Source of the DNA: Silvibacterium dinghuense
GTDB lineage: Bacteria > Acidobacteriota > Terriglobia > Terriglobales > Acidobacteriaceae
Assembly: GCF_004123295.1 (NCBI RefSeq)
Contig: NZ_SDMK01000003.1
Location: 1-64,000, forward strand
DNA length: 64,000 nt
Direction of reading: 5' to 3'
The notes under the pieces are model-generated. The model did not search any database and was not told the DNA's origin. It worked only from the letters and a program-made list of their open reading frames with translations. Both the position numbers and the translations under genes were made by a program. Positions 38,063-47,591 of the stretch are shown in pieces. Each line of letters begins with the position of its first letter. The stretch's first letter is position 1.

Positions 38063-41000
38063 ACGGCAATGCCCTCCCGCGCTGGAGCCAGCGCCTGCCT
38101 TCGAATGCTGAAGCAAACAGTCGTTCCCGAGCCCGGAACACTTGTCCATTGAATCTCGCCGTGCAGGCGCTCGATCCGCTCCCGCATGCCCGCAATACCG
38201 TAATGTGGCTTGCCATCATCAGGCGGAGAGGCAGGGTCGAAGCCCATGCCATCATCACGCACCACTGCGGAGAGCTGCGCCGCTCTTTGTCCTACGCCCT
38301 GTCCCACGCGCCACCCGGACTGCGCCTCCAGCTCAATCCAGATTTGCGACGGGCGGCCATGCATCACCGCGTTATAGATAGCCTCGCGAATGACCATCAG
38401 AATTTCATGCGCTGCCGATCGTGGAATCAGAAATGCAGAGCCCGTCTTTCGGCACACAATGGGGATACCAAACTCGCGGGCCGTGTGCTCGGCCATCGAC
38501 TCCACCGCCGCCGCAATATCCTGCTGCGGCTCTTCGCCGTGACGAAGATTCCACACCGCCTGCCTCGCCTCTTCGATCGTCGTTCGAACCTGCGTACGCG
38601 CATGGTGCAACAGATCATGCTGCATCGACGTGTTCTCCCGCTCGAAAGAAGATATTGCCTCAAGCAGCGCGGAGATACTCGTGCAACCCTGAATGACCGT
38701 ATCGTGCATCTCCCGCGCCAGCCGGCTGCGCTCTTCGAGCACCGCCTGAAAGCGCAGGTTCAACAAGCGCATTCGCCAACGGTACGAAGCCAGGACCAGC
38801 AATCCTGCCAGCACAACACAAAGCGAAAGAAACCACCAGCTCGCATAGAAATGCGGTTCCTTACGAAAGGTGAGCGATGTCTCCGATACCGCCTCAGGAT
38901 TATTCAAGGGGAAGGCAGCAACATGAAAGGTGTAGCGTCCGGCAGGAAGATTCGTATAGGCCGCCATGCGCGAGCTTCCCGCATACGTCCATTGTCGATC
39001 GAAAGGCTCCAGCTTATAGCGAAAATGCGCGCTGCCTTGGGCACGAAGCGAGAGGGGAGAGTAACTGAATTCCAGCCGCGACGTATCCGCAGGAATCGTA
39101 TGCAACGCACTCGCCGGGATCGAACGGCCATCCACGATAGCGTCGGTAAGCATCACAGCAGGCGCCTCCAGCCGGGGAGCCGGCTCAGGCACAATGTGCA
39201 GCGCACCTTTGCTGCTCGGAAACCATAACCCGCCGTCACGATCCACACAACCTGCCGGCTGCCTGCCTCCATACATCTGCGCTCCGCTTGCATCGTAGGG
39301 CATGCCGTAGGTCGTAACCGGCAATTGCGCACCGCTCTCCGGCTGTGCCGAATCGAGCGCCGAGAGTGGGATCGACGAAATGGAATCCGGGCTGCTGATC
39401 CACAGCTGGTCAAAGCGATCCTCCAGCAGCTGATAGACACTGTTGCTCGTCAGCCCTTGCTCCGTCGTGAAGTGCTCAAGTACTCCCTCTCGATAGCGGA
39501 AGATGCCGTGATCCCGGGTGCCAAACCAGATCGCCTCGGAACGGTCCTGCAGGATCGACCAGATTTTCTCCTTCGCCAGCATCCGTGTTGCTTCGTTCTG
39601 TACAAATCGTCCAGCCTCCCAGCAGCTCAGGCCCTGATCCGTGCCGATCCAGATTTTGCCCTCGTTGTCCTCGATCAGGGAGCGCGTGCTGAAATATGCG
39701 AGCCCATCGCGGACGCGGTAATTGCGCACATGCCCATTCGCAATGCGCGTCACGCCTTCATCGGTCGCAATCCACATCGCCCGGTCGCGGCTCTCGAGAA
39801 ATCCGCGCACAAAATTATTCGATAACGTCTCCGGTGCCGAGTAATGCGTCACTTCGCCTGCGGCAACACGATAGGCACCGCTGCCATCGCTGCCGATCCA
39901 GAGACCTCCTTCGCGATCGCGAAAGACATTCCGCACCGGAACGCCCGAAAGCTGCGAAAAGCTATACAGCGACGCGAGCTGCTGCCGAATCGCATAGACC
40001 TGCGACGCGGCGACCCATACCATCCCTTCCGGGTCCCCTTTAGGGTCAAAGGAAATCGTCTCGAAATCCGGATCCGACCCACCCGGGAGCGGCACCACTC
40101 CCACCGGTGTGCGGCTCAACCGCGTCAATCCATCCTGCGTCCCGATCCACATCTGGTGCGCGCTGTCCGTTGCCAGGCTCAGAACCGTCTTGCTCGGCAA
40201 CAATCCACGATCGGCGGCGCTCTGAAGAAGGCCATGGCTGTAGAGAAACAATCCGTGTCCGATCGTTCCGATCCATAACGTCCCGTCGTCCATCTCACGC
40301 AGTGTCCGCACCGTGGCATGCAGTCCAGGCACGGCTTCGAAACGTCCGCCTCTTAGCCGTTGCAACCCGCTCACGGTGCCCACCCACACCGTACCGTCGG
40401 AAGTCTGGACGATGCTCTTTACCCGGTTCTGGCTGTAAGCTCCCTCAAGCCGGTAGGCATGCACCCCACCTCCGGAGAACATCAGCAGACGCGAGCCACC
40501 CACCCATACACGATGTTCGCGGTCTTCATAGATGGCATGCACAGCCAGGCTCGGCGCCACCTGCGAGGTATCCACACGCAGCGCCCGGTCATGCTCCATG
40601 CGGAAGAGACCATTATCCGTACCTACCCAGAGGCGTCCCGCGCTGTCTTCGATCACGCTGCGCACAAAGCTGTCTGTCAGCCCCTGCTCCGGCCCATAAC
40701 TGTGAAAGCTCCCATGCTCGAGATGAACCAGCCCGCCACCCTCGGTACCAAACCACAAACTCCCATCCTTTACCGCCGCCAGGCAAAAGATACTGTTCTC
40801 GGATACACCCGGATTCGTACTTCGGCTATAGGTGATAAAGCGCGAGCCGTCGAAGCGCACCAGACCGCCAGTCGTGCCAATCCAGAGGTAACCCTCTGCA
40901 GCCTGCTGCACAGCCTGCACTGTCTCCTCTGGCAGACCATCCTGCACATGCCACACGCGCTGTGTGTACTGCAGGCGCGGACTTGTGCTCATCTGTCCGT

Positions 41001-41091
41001 GCGCTGCCACGCTACCGAGCGATAAAAGCCCGAGTGCGATCATCCATAGCCGCCATACCGCACGGCTTCCCAGTGAACCCAACCAATTCAT
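38059..41091 (-). CDS. Two-component sensor kinase with periplasmic beta-propeller sensor
   Basis: 1,010 aa. A signal peptide or N-terminal span, then about 600 residues of two-component-regulator propeller repeats (GL...DS.GRLWVGTDNGLFR..., G.IWIGTDQGLSCWE) forming two propellers, a Y_Y_Y domain (FSYSPLSLRAQGSAHFRYKLEPFDRQWTYAGSSRMAAYTNLPAGRYTFHVAA), a span at about 745-768, a DesK/NarX-type HisKA_3 with H796 (LAREMHDTVIQG) and a HATPase domain ending YGIAGMRERIERLHGEI. Such sensors typically detect oligosaccharides in the periplasm and control polysaccharide-use genes. No regulator domain is fused; the partner follows with ATGA overlap. Confidence 0.95.
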   Translation of the reverse strand: MNWLGSLGSRAVWRLWMIALGLLSLGSVAAHGQMSTSPRLQYTQRVWHVQDGLPEETVQAVQQAAEGYLWIGTTGGLVRFDGSRFITYSRSTNPGVSENSIFCLAAVKDGSLWFGTEGGGLVHLEHGSFHSYGPEQGLTDSFVRSVIEDSAGRLWVGTDNGLFRMEHDRALRVDTSQVAPSLAVHAIYEDREHRVWVGGSRLLMFSGGGVHAYRLEGAYSQNRVKSIVQTSDGTVWVGTVSGLQRLRGGRFEAVPGLHATVRTLREMDDGTLWIGTIGHGLFLYSHGLLQSAADRGLLPSKTVLSLATDSAHQMWIGTQDGLTRLSRTPVGVVPLPGGSDPDFETISFDPKGDPEGMVWVAASQVYAIRQQLASLYSFSQLSGVPVRNVFRDREGGLWIGSDGSGAYRVAAGEVTHYSAPETLSNNFVRGFLESRDRAMWIATDEGVTRIANGHVRNYRVRDGLAYFSTRSLIEDNEGKIWIGTDQGLSCWEAGRFVQNEATRMLAKEKIWSILQDRSEAIWFGTRDHGIFRYREGVLEHFTTEQGLTSNSVYQLLEDRFDQLWISSPDSISSIPLSALDSAQPESGAQLPVTTYGMPYDASGAQMYGGRQPAGCVDRDGGLWFPSSKGALHIVPEPAPRLEAPAVMLTDAIVDGRSIPASALHTIPADTSRLEFSYSPLSLRAQGSAHFRYKLEPFDRQWTYAGSSRMAAYTNLPAGRYTFHVAAFPLNNPEAVSETSLTFRKEPHFYASWWFLSLCVVLAGLLVLASYRWRMRLLNLRFQAVLEERSRLAREMHDTVIQGCTSISALLEAISSFERENTSMQHDLLHHARTQVRTTIEEARQAVWNLRHGEEPQQDIAAAVESMAEHTAREFGIPIVCRKTGSAFLIPRSAAHEILMVIREAIYNAVMHGRPSQIWIELEAQSGWRVGQGVGQRAAQLSAVVRDDGMGFDPASPPDDGKPHYGIAGMRERIERLHGEIQWTSVPGSGTTVCFSIRRQALAPAREGIAV

Positions 41092-41150
41092 GCGTATGCC
41101 GCTGATGATAGACCCCGGATATGCGTCTCATGAAGGAAGCAGAAACAAGA

Positions 41151-41178
41151 AAGCCCAGGTTTTGAGAACCCGGGCCTT
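41151..41178 (-). terminator. Rho-independent terminator after receptor gene
   Basis: AAGCCCAGGTT (41151-41161) pairs with the segment 41167-41178 with one mismatch and one bulge around a 5-nt loop. On the minus strand it is followed by TCTTGTTTC. It would end the transcript of the receptor gene whose stop is at 41309. Confidence 0.65.
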
Positions 41179-41211
41179 GTAACCATGTTTCAAGTTCAAA
41201 GCCAAGTGCCC

Positions 41212-41300
41212 GCCCATGCCTGCTTTGGGCATGAGTGGGGTAGAACAGAACCCCACTCCGCAACCAAAGGGAGCGGAAGCCGAAGGCGTCCCACCCTGCG
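41212..41300. repeat. REP-like cluster of small hairpins
   Basis: Between the receptor stop and the terminator are adjacent hairpins: CATGCC (41215-41220) with GGCATG (41228-41233), and GAGTGGGGT (41233-41241) with ACCCCACTC (41250-41258), followed by a GGGA/TCCC-type stem region to about 41293. The packing of palindromes without coding sequence looks like a repetitive extragenic palindromic element. Only one copy is visible in this window. Confidence 0.5.
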
Positions 41301-41308
41301 CGAAGCAG

Positions 41309-44300
41309 TTAGAAGGTCAGCTTCAGCGCCATCTGGCCGATACGTGCCGGTTCCGATCCCGTCGCCGTGATCTTACCCTCACTACCGCCGACATTGCCGA
41401 TCGTCGAATCATAGGAGAGCTGGTTGGTAGAGTTCGGAGCCGCAAAACTCGGCTGATTGAAGGCGTTAAACATCTCCCAGCGGAATTGCAGGTTATAGCG
41501 CTCGAGGAACGGGAAGTTCTTGAACAGGCCCGCATCCGTATAGGTCAGCGGAGGAGCCTGCATCAGGTTCTTATCGCTGTCACCAAAGGTTCCCGGCTGG
41601 TTCTCTACAAACGCATTCACGTTGTAGTAGCTGTTGATCCAGTTCGATTTCCCTCCCTTGCGCACCTCAAGTCCCTGGCCGGAGACGCGATCGGCGCGAT
41701 CCTCATACTGCAGCGCCTCGGACTCGTTCGCGCCGAAGCCGCCGCTCACCGAGAATGGGAAGCCGGACTGCGCCGTGGTAATGAGGCTCAGCTCCCAACT
41801 CCCCAGCACCTGCCGCAGCAGGCCATTATGTGCGCGCAGCTCCGGTGTGGTGTAGGTCAGGTTGCCTACCCAGCGCAGCGGCACGTTCTCACTCGAAATG
41901 CCATGGCTCCATGCCAGGTTGAACGGATCGCCTAGCTGGTTCGTTCCGAAGCTGATGTTGGCCGACGATGCCAGATCCTGCGTCTTCGACCAGCTGAAGT
42001 TGGTTTGGAACTGTAGATTGTGGCTCAGCCGCCGCTCCAGACTCACCTGCAACGCGTGGTAGTTCGCTGTGCCGTAGCTCAGCATGTCGAGAATCTCCCC
42101 GAACTGCGTGTACTGGCTGCGCGCTCCCGCGCTCGCGTACACGCCCGGGTTGCGGTCCAGGATGAATGGCGCATGATAGGTCTGGCTACCCACGTACGCC
42201 AGCCGCAACACCATCGCCTGACCAATCTGCTGCTCCAGCGTCACATTCCAGCTCTGCGTCGTGCCCAGCTTGAAGCCCGGATCGATGGTTGCCGGAATGC
42301 TCAGCCCGGAATTGAAAGCCACCGTCGAGGCCGGCTTGTAGGATGAGGATGCAAATGGCGGAAATGGGCTCACATAATTGGTGCCCGCAAATGTCGACCA
42401 CGGAGCCGCCAGGTCCAGCGGTGTCGTGCCGGTGCCGTAGAGGCTGTAGGTCGGAGCAAACGGCGCATTGTCCGCCGTGTGGTTGTAGTCCGAGTAGATC
42501 ATCGGCGAGGTAAATAGTCCGAAGCCCGCATGCACGGAGGTATGCGGCAGGCTGCGCGGCTGCCAGGCCACACCGATGCGCGGCTCCCAGTACCCGTATG
42601 TCGTGCGCATCAGCCCATCGCCAATACCCGTATCGCCGGGGAAGACCAGGCCTACCGGCGCATTGGGATACACCGTGCTCTGCTGTCCGGGAACGAAAGT
42701 CGCTGCGCGTCCATTCACAATCTGGGGCGGAATATTCGGATCCCAGCGCAGCCCTGCCGTCAACGTCAGATTTGGCCGGAAGCGATACTCGTCCTGCGCG
42801 AAGAAACCCGGTTGCCAGCCATGCACTGCCGCAATCTCGCCGGCGCCTTGCGTGTACGACGAGAGGTCGCCGAGCAGATAATCGGCCAGCCCCACGCCCG
42901 TATACTCGCCGCTGAAGTCGAGGATCGGCGCGGCCGGATACTGCGTCTGCTCCGCCGCCGACTGGTGCTGCACATCCACACCGAAGGAGAGTGTGTGCGT
43001 GCCGATCGTCTTCGTCAGCTGGTCATAGAGCCCATAAGTCGTACGACCCTCCGACGACGGTTCGTAGTAGCCCACGTTGAACCCGTCGCCGCCCACCGAG
43101 AAGCCTTCCACATAGCACTGCCCCGGCAATTCGGTCACATCGATATAGTTCGACCAGCAGAAGGGCTGGCCTTCCTTGGTATCCGCCTCGGCGCCGTTCA
43201 CCGCATTCATCTGCGTCCAGAAGGCCGAGAGCACGTTCACCGTCGAGGGCGAGATCGTCCATGTATAGTTCAACGTCTCGTTGTAGTAGCGCTCGTTGAT
43301 GGCAAAGTCGTAGGTCCAGTTATTGTTCATCGCCAGCAGGTTTCCCGGTACATCCCCTGAAGGCTGAATGAAGCTGTTCACGAAGCTGCGCAGAGAGAGC
43401 CGGTGATTCGGCGTGATGTCGTAATCCAGCCGCGACGTCCCTTCATCAAACTGGTTAATGAACGCCGGCGAGGTGTAATAAGTGAGTCCGTCCGCCTGCT
43501 GCCCCAGTGGCAGCGCATCTGACGCAACCTTCACCGCGACGGCGCTGTAGAGGCTCGGGTCGATCTGGTTCGGCACACCATTCACCATATGGAAAGGCGC
43601 CGGCAGCGTCTCCTGCCCGCTGCTCGAGTAGGCACTGAAGTCGCCGTTGAGCATGGCCTGCGTCGGCAGGTAGGAGGAAAGCGATGTCGAGGCCGAGGCA
43701 TTCCGCGTCCCCTGGTAATTAGCAAAGACGAACAGCTTATTCTTGATGATCGGCGCGCCCGCATAGCCGCCGAACTGGTTCTGGTGCAGCGGGTTCACTT
43801 CGTGCGAGAACCAGTCCTTCGCGTTGAAGACCTTATCGCGGTAGAAGTCGAAGGCTCCGCCATGAATATCATTGGTGCCGGACTTGGTCTGGATGCTCAC
43901 CACCGCACCCGGAGCGAATCCATATGCGGCATTGAAGTTGTTCGTGATCACGCGGAATTCCTGCGTCGCGTCGGCATTGGGAAACGGCGCCGGCAGCCCG
44001 AGATAGGTATCCATATTGGGTACGCCGTCCAGCAGGAAGTACGTGCTGCCCTGCGTGCCGCCGTTCGCGGATACAGTCGTCTCCGTAGGGAACGAAAATC
44101 CCGTCTGCGAATAGGTGTTGCCGCCCGAAGTCATACCCGGCGCGAGATAGACCAGAGTCGAAGGCGACCGCCCGTTCAATGGCAGCTGCGAAACAGACGT
44201 CGAATCGATCGTCTGCCCCAGCGAACCGCTTGTCGTGTTCAGCAGCTCGGCATTGGCTGTTACCGTGACCGTCTGCTGTACGTCGCCTGTCTTCAGCGTC

Positions 44301-44635
44301 ACATTCTGTGTCGCCGGAGTATCCACCGTGATTGTAATGCCCTGCTGCAGGTAGCTCTGGAAACCCGAAGCCTGAACAGACAGCGTGTAATCGCCCGGTG
44401 GCAGCGGCGCCACGCGATAGGTACCCACCTCTGAGCTCTTCGACGTCAGCGTTAACCCTGTGCCCGTGTTTTTAACCGTGACCGTTGCCCCGGGAATCGC
44501 TGCTCCCGTCGGGTCCACAATCTGCCCGTTGAGGCTGGCTCCTACTGCCTGCGCCAAAGCCGGAGCGGCCATGCCAAGCATGAGCACACAGATCAGCAGC
44601 GCCAGCAGAGAATCTCTGCGCCAGTTCCTATCCAT
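41309..44635 (-). CDS. Oar-like TonB-dependent receptor
   Basis: 1,108 aa, ATG with GGAGG upstream. Signal peptide about 1-28 (LLALLICVLMLGMAAPALAQ). Residues about 32-118 are a carboxypeptidase-regulatory-like domain (ASLNGQIVDPTGAAIPGATVTVKNTGTG ... GTYRVAPLPPGDYTLSVQASGF). Plug: QLPLNGRSPSTLVYLAPGM, FLLDGVPNMD, TQEFRVITNNFNAAYGFAPGAVVSIQTKSGTN. The C-terminal barrel ends MALKLTF. It lies downstream of nothing on the same strand and next to the propeller two-component system, which may regulate it (inference). Substrate unknown, likely oligosaccharide. Confidence 0.9.
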   Translation of the reverse strand: MDRNWRRDSLLALLICVLMLGMAAPALAQAVGASLNGQIVDPTGAAIPGATVTVKNTGTGLTLTSKSSEVGTYRVAPLPPGDYTLSVQASGFQSYLQQGITITVDTPATQNVTLKTGDVQQTVTVTANAELLNTTSGSLGQTIDSTSVSQLPLNGRSPSTLVYLAPGMTSGGNTYSQTGFSFPTETTVSANGGTQGSTYFLLDGVPNMDTYLGLPAPFPNADATQEFRVITNNFNAAYGFAPGAVVSIQTKSGTNDIHGGAFDFYRDKVFNAKDWFSHEVNPLHQNQFGGYAGAPIIKNKLFVFANYQGTRNASASTSLSSYLPTQAMLNGDFSAYSSSGQETLPAPFHMVNGVPNQIDPSLYSAVAVKVASDALPLGQQADGLTYYTSPAFINQFDEGTSRLDYDITPNHRLSLRSFVNSFIQPSGDVPGNLLAMNNNWTYDFAINERYYNETLNYTWTISPSTVNVLSAFWTQMNAVNGAEADTKEGQPFCWSNYIDVTELPGQCYVEGFSVGGDGFNVGYYEPSSEGRTTYGLYDQLTKTIGTHTLSFGVDVQHQSAAEQTQYPAAPILDFSGEYTGVGLADYLLGDLSSYTQGAGEIAAVHGWQPGFFAQDEYRFRPNLTLTAGLRWDPNIPPQIVNGRAATFVPGQQSTVYPNAPVGLVFPGDTGIGDGLMRTTYGYWEPRIGVAWQPRSLPHTSVHAGFGLFTSPMIYSDYNHTADNAPFAPTYSLYGTGTTPLDLAAPWSTFAGTNYVSPFPPFASSSYKPASTVAFNSGLSIPATIDPGFKLGTTQSWNVTLEQQIGQAMVLRLAYVGSQTYHAPFILDRNPGVYASAGARSQYTQFGEILDMLSYGTANYHALQVSLERRLSHNLQFQTNFSWSKTQDLASSANISFGTNQLGDPFNLAWSHGISSENVPLRWVGNLTYTTPELRAHNGLLRQVLGSWELSLITTAQSGFPFSVSGGFGANESEALQYEDRADRVSGQGLEVRKGGKSNWINSYYNVNAFVENQPGTFGDSDKNLMQAPPLTYTDAGLFKNFPFLERYNLQFRWEMFNAFNQPSFAAPNSTNQLSYDSTIGNVGGSEGKITATGSEPARIGQMALKLTF

Positions 44636-45084
44636 TCGACTGCCTCCATAATCGCCATCGTCCCGCTCCTGTAATCCGTTCTACGGAGCGGGATCCTTGC
44701 CCTGTCAGTCATCCGAATCTCTCTATCCAGGGTTCGCCGAAGACTGTATGCGCCGGAATCAACACCGCGAATCCGCCGAAAGTAGAACCGCTCACAAAAA
44801 AGTGGATACGAAGGCAACAAGGTCGATCGATAAGATCACACCGAAGCGAAGCGTCAGCGCTAGAGCCCATGCGGGCAGGCGCCACGCTTTGCCACCACAT
44901 ACCGCTCTGCGCTGCATAGCGCATGCCGCACGCGACAGTACGGCGGTTGCATCGTCCCCCAGCTTCTCGCAGAGCTCAAGACACCGGCATCCCATCAATA
45001 TTCAAATAGGAAATAATTCCTATAGGATAATCAGGCCTGCGGCTACGTCGCGTGAATCGTTATCCCGGAAAGGTGTCTCTTCTC
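44636..45084. promoter_or_regulatory. Divergent promoter region with 18-bp palindrome
   Basis: A 449-bp gap between the receptor and the GH106-like gene. ATAGGAA (45006-45012) and TTCCTAT (45017-45023) form a palindrome with a 4-bp centre, overlapped by a second perfect palindrome TCCTATAGGA (45018-45027). It lies about 60-80 bp before the GH106-like start and may be an operator. The rest shows nothing recognisable. Confidence 0.5.
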
Positions 45085-47313
45085 ATGCTTCGTCATTTCC
45101 GCATTGCATGCCTGCTGGCCATAGGCAGCACTTTCATGGTTGCAGGCGCTCAGAGACCCTCCTCCTGGCAGCGATTCAGCAATCCGACAGTCGAGCAGCT
45201 GCGAAAAACATGGCGGACACCGCCGCCGGAATACGGCCCGGAGCCATACTATGGCTTGAACGGCCCCATCACCATCGAATCGGTGCGGCATGACCTCGAC
45301 ACGATGGTGCAGCTCGGCTTCCATGCCGTCACCGTGCAGGGGGGACGCAATGCGGAGCTGCCCTATCTCTCGCCCGAGTACTTCAACTTCTTCAAGCAGT
45401 TTGTAGAGGAAGCAAAGCGCCGCAACCTGCGCATCTGGATCGTCGACGATGCCGGATACCCAAGTGGATTTGCCGGCGGCAAAATCTCTTCCGATCACCC
45501 GGATCTCCGCATGCAGGCACTCGTCGCCGTATCGCACTCCACGATAAGTGGCGGAGCAAGCTTCAGCCAGGCAGTGACACCAGCAACGGTAGCCGTCGCA
45601 GCCATGCGCGCAGACGGCAAGAGCGTTCAGCTACCGATTTCCGACGGCCATGTAAGCTGGACCGCGCCATCGGGCAGCGGCAGTTGGACGGTCTACATCG
45701 TAGAGCACCAGTTCCGTACCTCACCAACCAGGTCCGACACCAATCCGAAAGCGGTCAAGGATACCTCGCAATCCCTCGAAGACTACCTTGATCCGAATGC
45801 AACTGCGGAATACCTGAAGATCACACACGAAGCGTATTTCAAAGCTGTCGGAGACGAGTTTGGCAAGACGATACTCGGCTTCCGCGGCGATGAGCCGGAC
45901 TATTCGATCAGCGGACTACCCTGGACGCCAGCACTCTTCGACCGCTTTCAGAAAGAGAAAGGCTACGATCCGCGGCCATGGCTGGCAGCACTGCTGCAAG
46001 GCAAGGACATCGCACTGACAGCAGAACAACTGCGCGCGAAAGCAGACTACTACGATGTGTTCGCGGAGATGTTCCGTGATGGCTTCTTCAAGCCGCAGGC
46101 CGACTGGTGCACAGCCCACGGCGTCGAGTACCAGGTACACCTGAACCACGAAGAAATGCAGCTTCAGCTGGCTCGTAGCGAAGGCGACTTCTTTCGCGAT
46201 ATGCGCTATGTGCAGGTTCCAGGAATCGATGCCATCTGGCATCAGATATGGACAGATACCGTATCCGATTATCCCAGGCTTGCAAGCTCGGCTGCGCACG
46301 TCTATGGGCATCCCCGGGTATTCACTGAGAGCTTCGCCGCTTATCGTCCACTGCCGGATGTTCCGATGGCGCGCTACATCCTGAATGAGCAGTTCGTCCG
46401 CGGCATCAATCTAGTAGAAACGATGTACTACCCCTCGACCACGACTTCAGGCAAGGGCGGCCCCATAGAATTCATGCGCGATCCGGGCTATCCCGCGCTG
46501 ATGCACGATGCAAGCCGCATGAGCTACATCCTCTCGCAAGGCAGACCCGCAGCTCAGGTCGCGCTGCTGCTGCCGGCTGAAAGCCTCTGGATGGGCAGTG
46601 CCAAAACCGATGACACCTTTGTCTCCATGGAACGGGTCTTATCCGAGCATCAGATCGACTTCGACATCGTCGACGAAGATGCGGTTGGGCATCTGCTGAA
46701 GGCAGAACCCGGAGCATTCCGAAGCGACAGTGGAAATGCATACAAGACCGTCATTGTCCCGCATGCCATATTGCTGCCCCAGACGGTGGTCGAGCGGCTT
46801 CGTGCCTTTGCCAAGACAGGAGGCCACGTCCTTTTCATCGGAGCAGTTCCCTCGTTCATTGCCGGCCGCACGGATCTGCAGGCTCGCTCAACCAAAAGCG
46901 AAGATTTCGCATGGGCCAACATCGTACCCGTAGATCTGGCGCCCACGCCGACACCGCCACAATTCCCGCCCGCCGCTCCTCCTGCCCCTCTTGAGACACC
47001 AGCGCCGCTCCTGCAGCAACTCAAAGCATCGATTCCGAAACAAGGAGTCGAACTTGCAGAACCAGACCCAGCACTGCGCGTGGAGATGCGAACGATTCGT
47101 AATGGCCAAGTCATCCTGCTGTTCAACGAAGGCAGCCGCACGCTGGATAATCGCCTGCTGTTGAATCTCAAAGCACAAAAAGTGGAGCGATGGAATCCAG
47201 AGACAGGAGAGACGGAAACTCTGCAGATCGATACCTTGAAGCCCTACTCCTCCTTGCCGCTGCACCTGTCGGCCTATGCCACCCTGCTGCTCGTCGTGCA
47301 AGGGAAAGCATGA
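45085..47313 (+). CDS. Exported glycosyl hydrolase, GH106-like
   Basis: 742 aa from the ATG at 45085, which follows GGAAAGG and starts a signal peptide (LRHFRIACLLAIGSTFMVAGAQ); a GTG 33 nt upstream is possible. The N-terminal barrel shows EPYYGLNGPITIESVRHDLDTMVQLGFHAV, LRIWIVDDAGYPSGFAGGKISSDHPDLR and GFRGDEPDYS, matching the layout of GH106 alpha-L-rhamnosidase-type proteins (a wG.it.e...rdle.m...G pattern, then D.GwPSG and T/GDEP). At about 740 aa it is shorter than classical GH106 rhamnosidases because the C-terminal beta domains are reduced. Rhamnosidase activity would suit rhamnogalacturonan or arabinogalactan side chains, but this is inferred. Confidence 0.7.
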   Translation: MLRHFRIACLLAIGSTFMVAGAQRPSSWQRFSNPTVEQLRKTWRTPPPEYGPEPYYGLNGPITIESVRHDLDTMVQLGFHAVTVQGGRNAELPYLSPEYFNFFKQFVEEAKRRNLRIWIVDDAGYPSGFAGGKISSDHPDLRMQALVAVSHSTISGGASFSQAVTPATVAVAAMRADGKSVQLPISDGHVSWTAPSGSGSWTVYIVEHQFRTSPTRSDTNPKAVKDTSQSLEDYLDPNATAEYLKITHEAYFKAVGDEFGKTILGFRGDEPDYSISGLPWTPALFDRFQKEKGYDPRPWLAALLQGKDIALTAEQLRAKADYYDVFAEMFRDGFFKPQADWCTAHGVEYQVHLNHEEMQLQLARSEGDFFRDMRYVQVPGIDAIWHQIWTDTVSDYPRLASSAAHVYGHPRVFTESFAAYRPLPDVPMARYILNEQFVRGINLVETMYYPSTTTSGKGGPIEFMRDPGYPALMHDASRMSYILSQGRPAAQVALLLPAESLWMGSAKTDDTFVSMERVLSEHQIDFDIVDEDAVGHLLKAEPGAFRSDSGNAYKTVIVPHAILLPQTVVERLRAFAKTGGHVLFIGAVPSFIAGRTDLQARSTKSEDFAWANIVPVDLAPTPTPPQFPPAAPPAPLETPAPLLQQLKASIPKQGVELAEPDPALRVEMRTIRNGQVILLFNEGSRTLDNRLLLNLKAQKVERWNPETGETETLQIDTLKPYSSLPLHLSAYATLLLVVQGKA

Positions 47314-47400
47314 TCTATCGGAGAGCCGCTGCCATCCTGCGCAAAGGGTGGTCTTCCATCAACATGTCGATGCAGCCTCCAGCCCTCGATCGCAACGCAT

Positions 47401-47430
47401 GCACCGTTTAGTTTCGTTTTATTACATTTA
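47401..47430. promoter_or_regulatory. Phased CGAAA-type motif, copy 1
   Basis: On the minus strand the segment reads TGTAATAAAA then CGAAACTAAA then CG, i.e. 10-bp phased units closely matching the array at 57736-57761. It lies about 170 bp before the mutarotase-like gene in the 278-bp gap after the GH106-like gene. Probably a DeoR-type repressor site (inference). Confidence 0.5.
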
Positions 47431-47591
47431 AGTGCTACTATTCCCTTGCAATACTCCTGGCTCTCCATCCCCACCGGCATTGCGATCTGGCAATAGCACG
47501 ACTGCGAATCGTCATATCGACCCGCTGACAATCGCGACGAAATCGGAAGGCTCTCGGAGAACCTGCACCTCAGCGCTGAAGCGGAGTCCTT

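Noticed and set aside
38149-39228. Plus-strand open frame (359 aa) opposite the propeller kinase
   Set aside because: Very rich in Arg and His, no ribosome-binding site or family motif, antisense to a clear kinase gene.
45052-45084. GTG start for the GH106-like gene
   Set aside because: Possible, but the ATG at 45085 has GGAAAGG upstream and gives a standard signal peptide.
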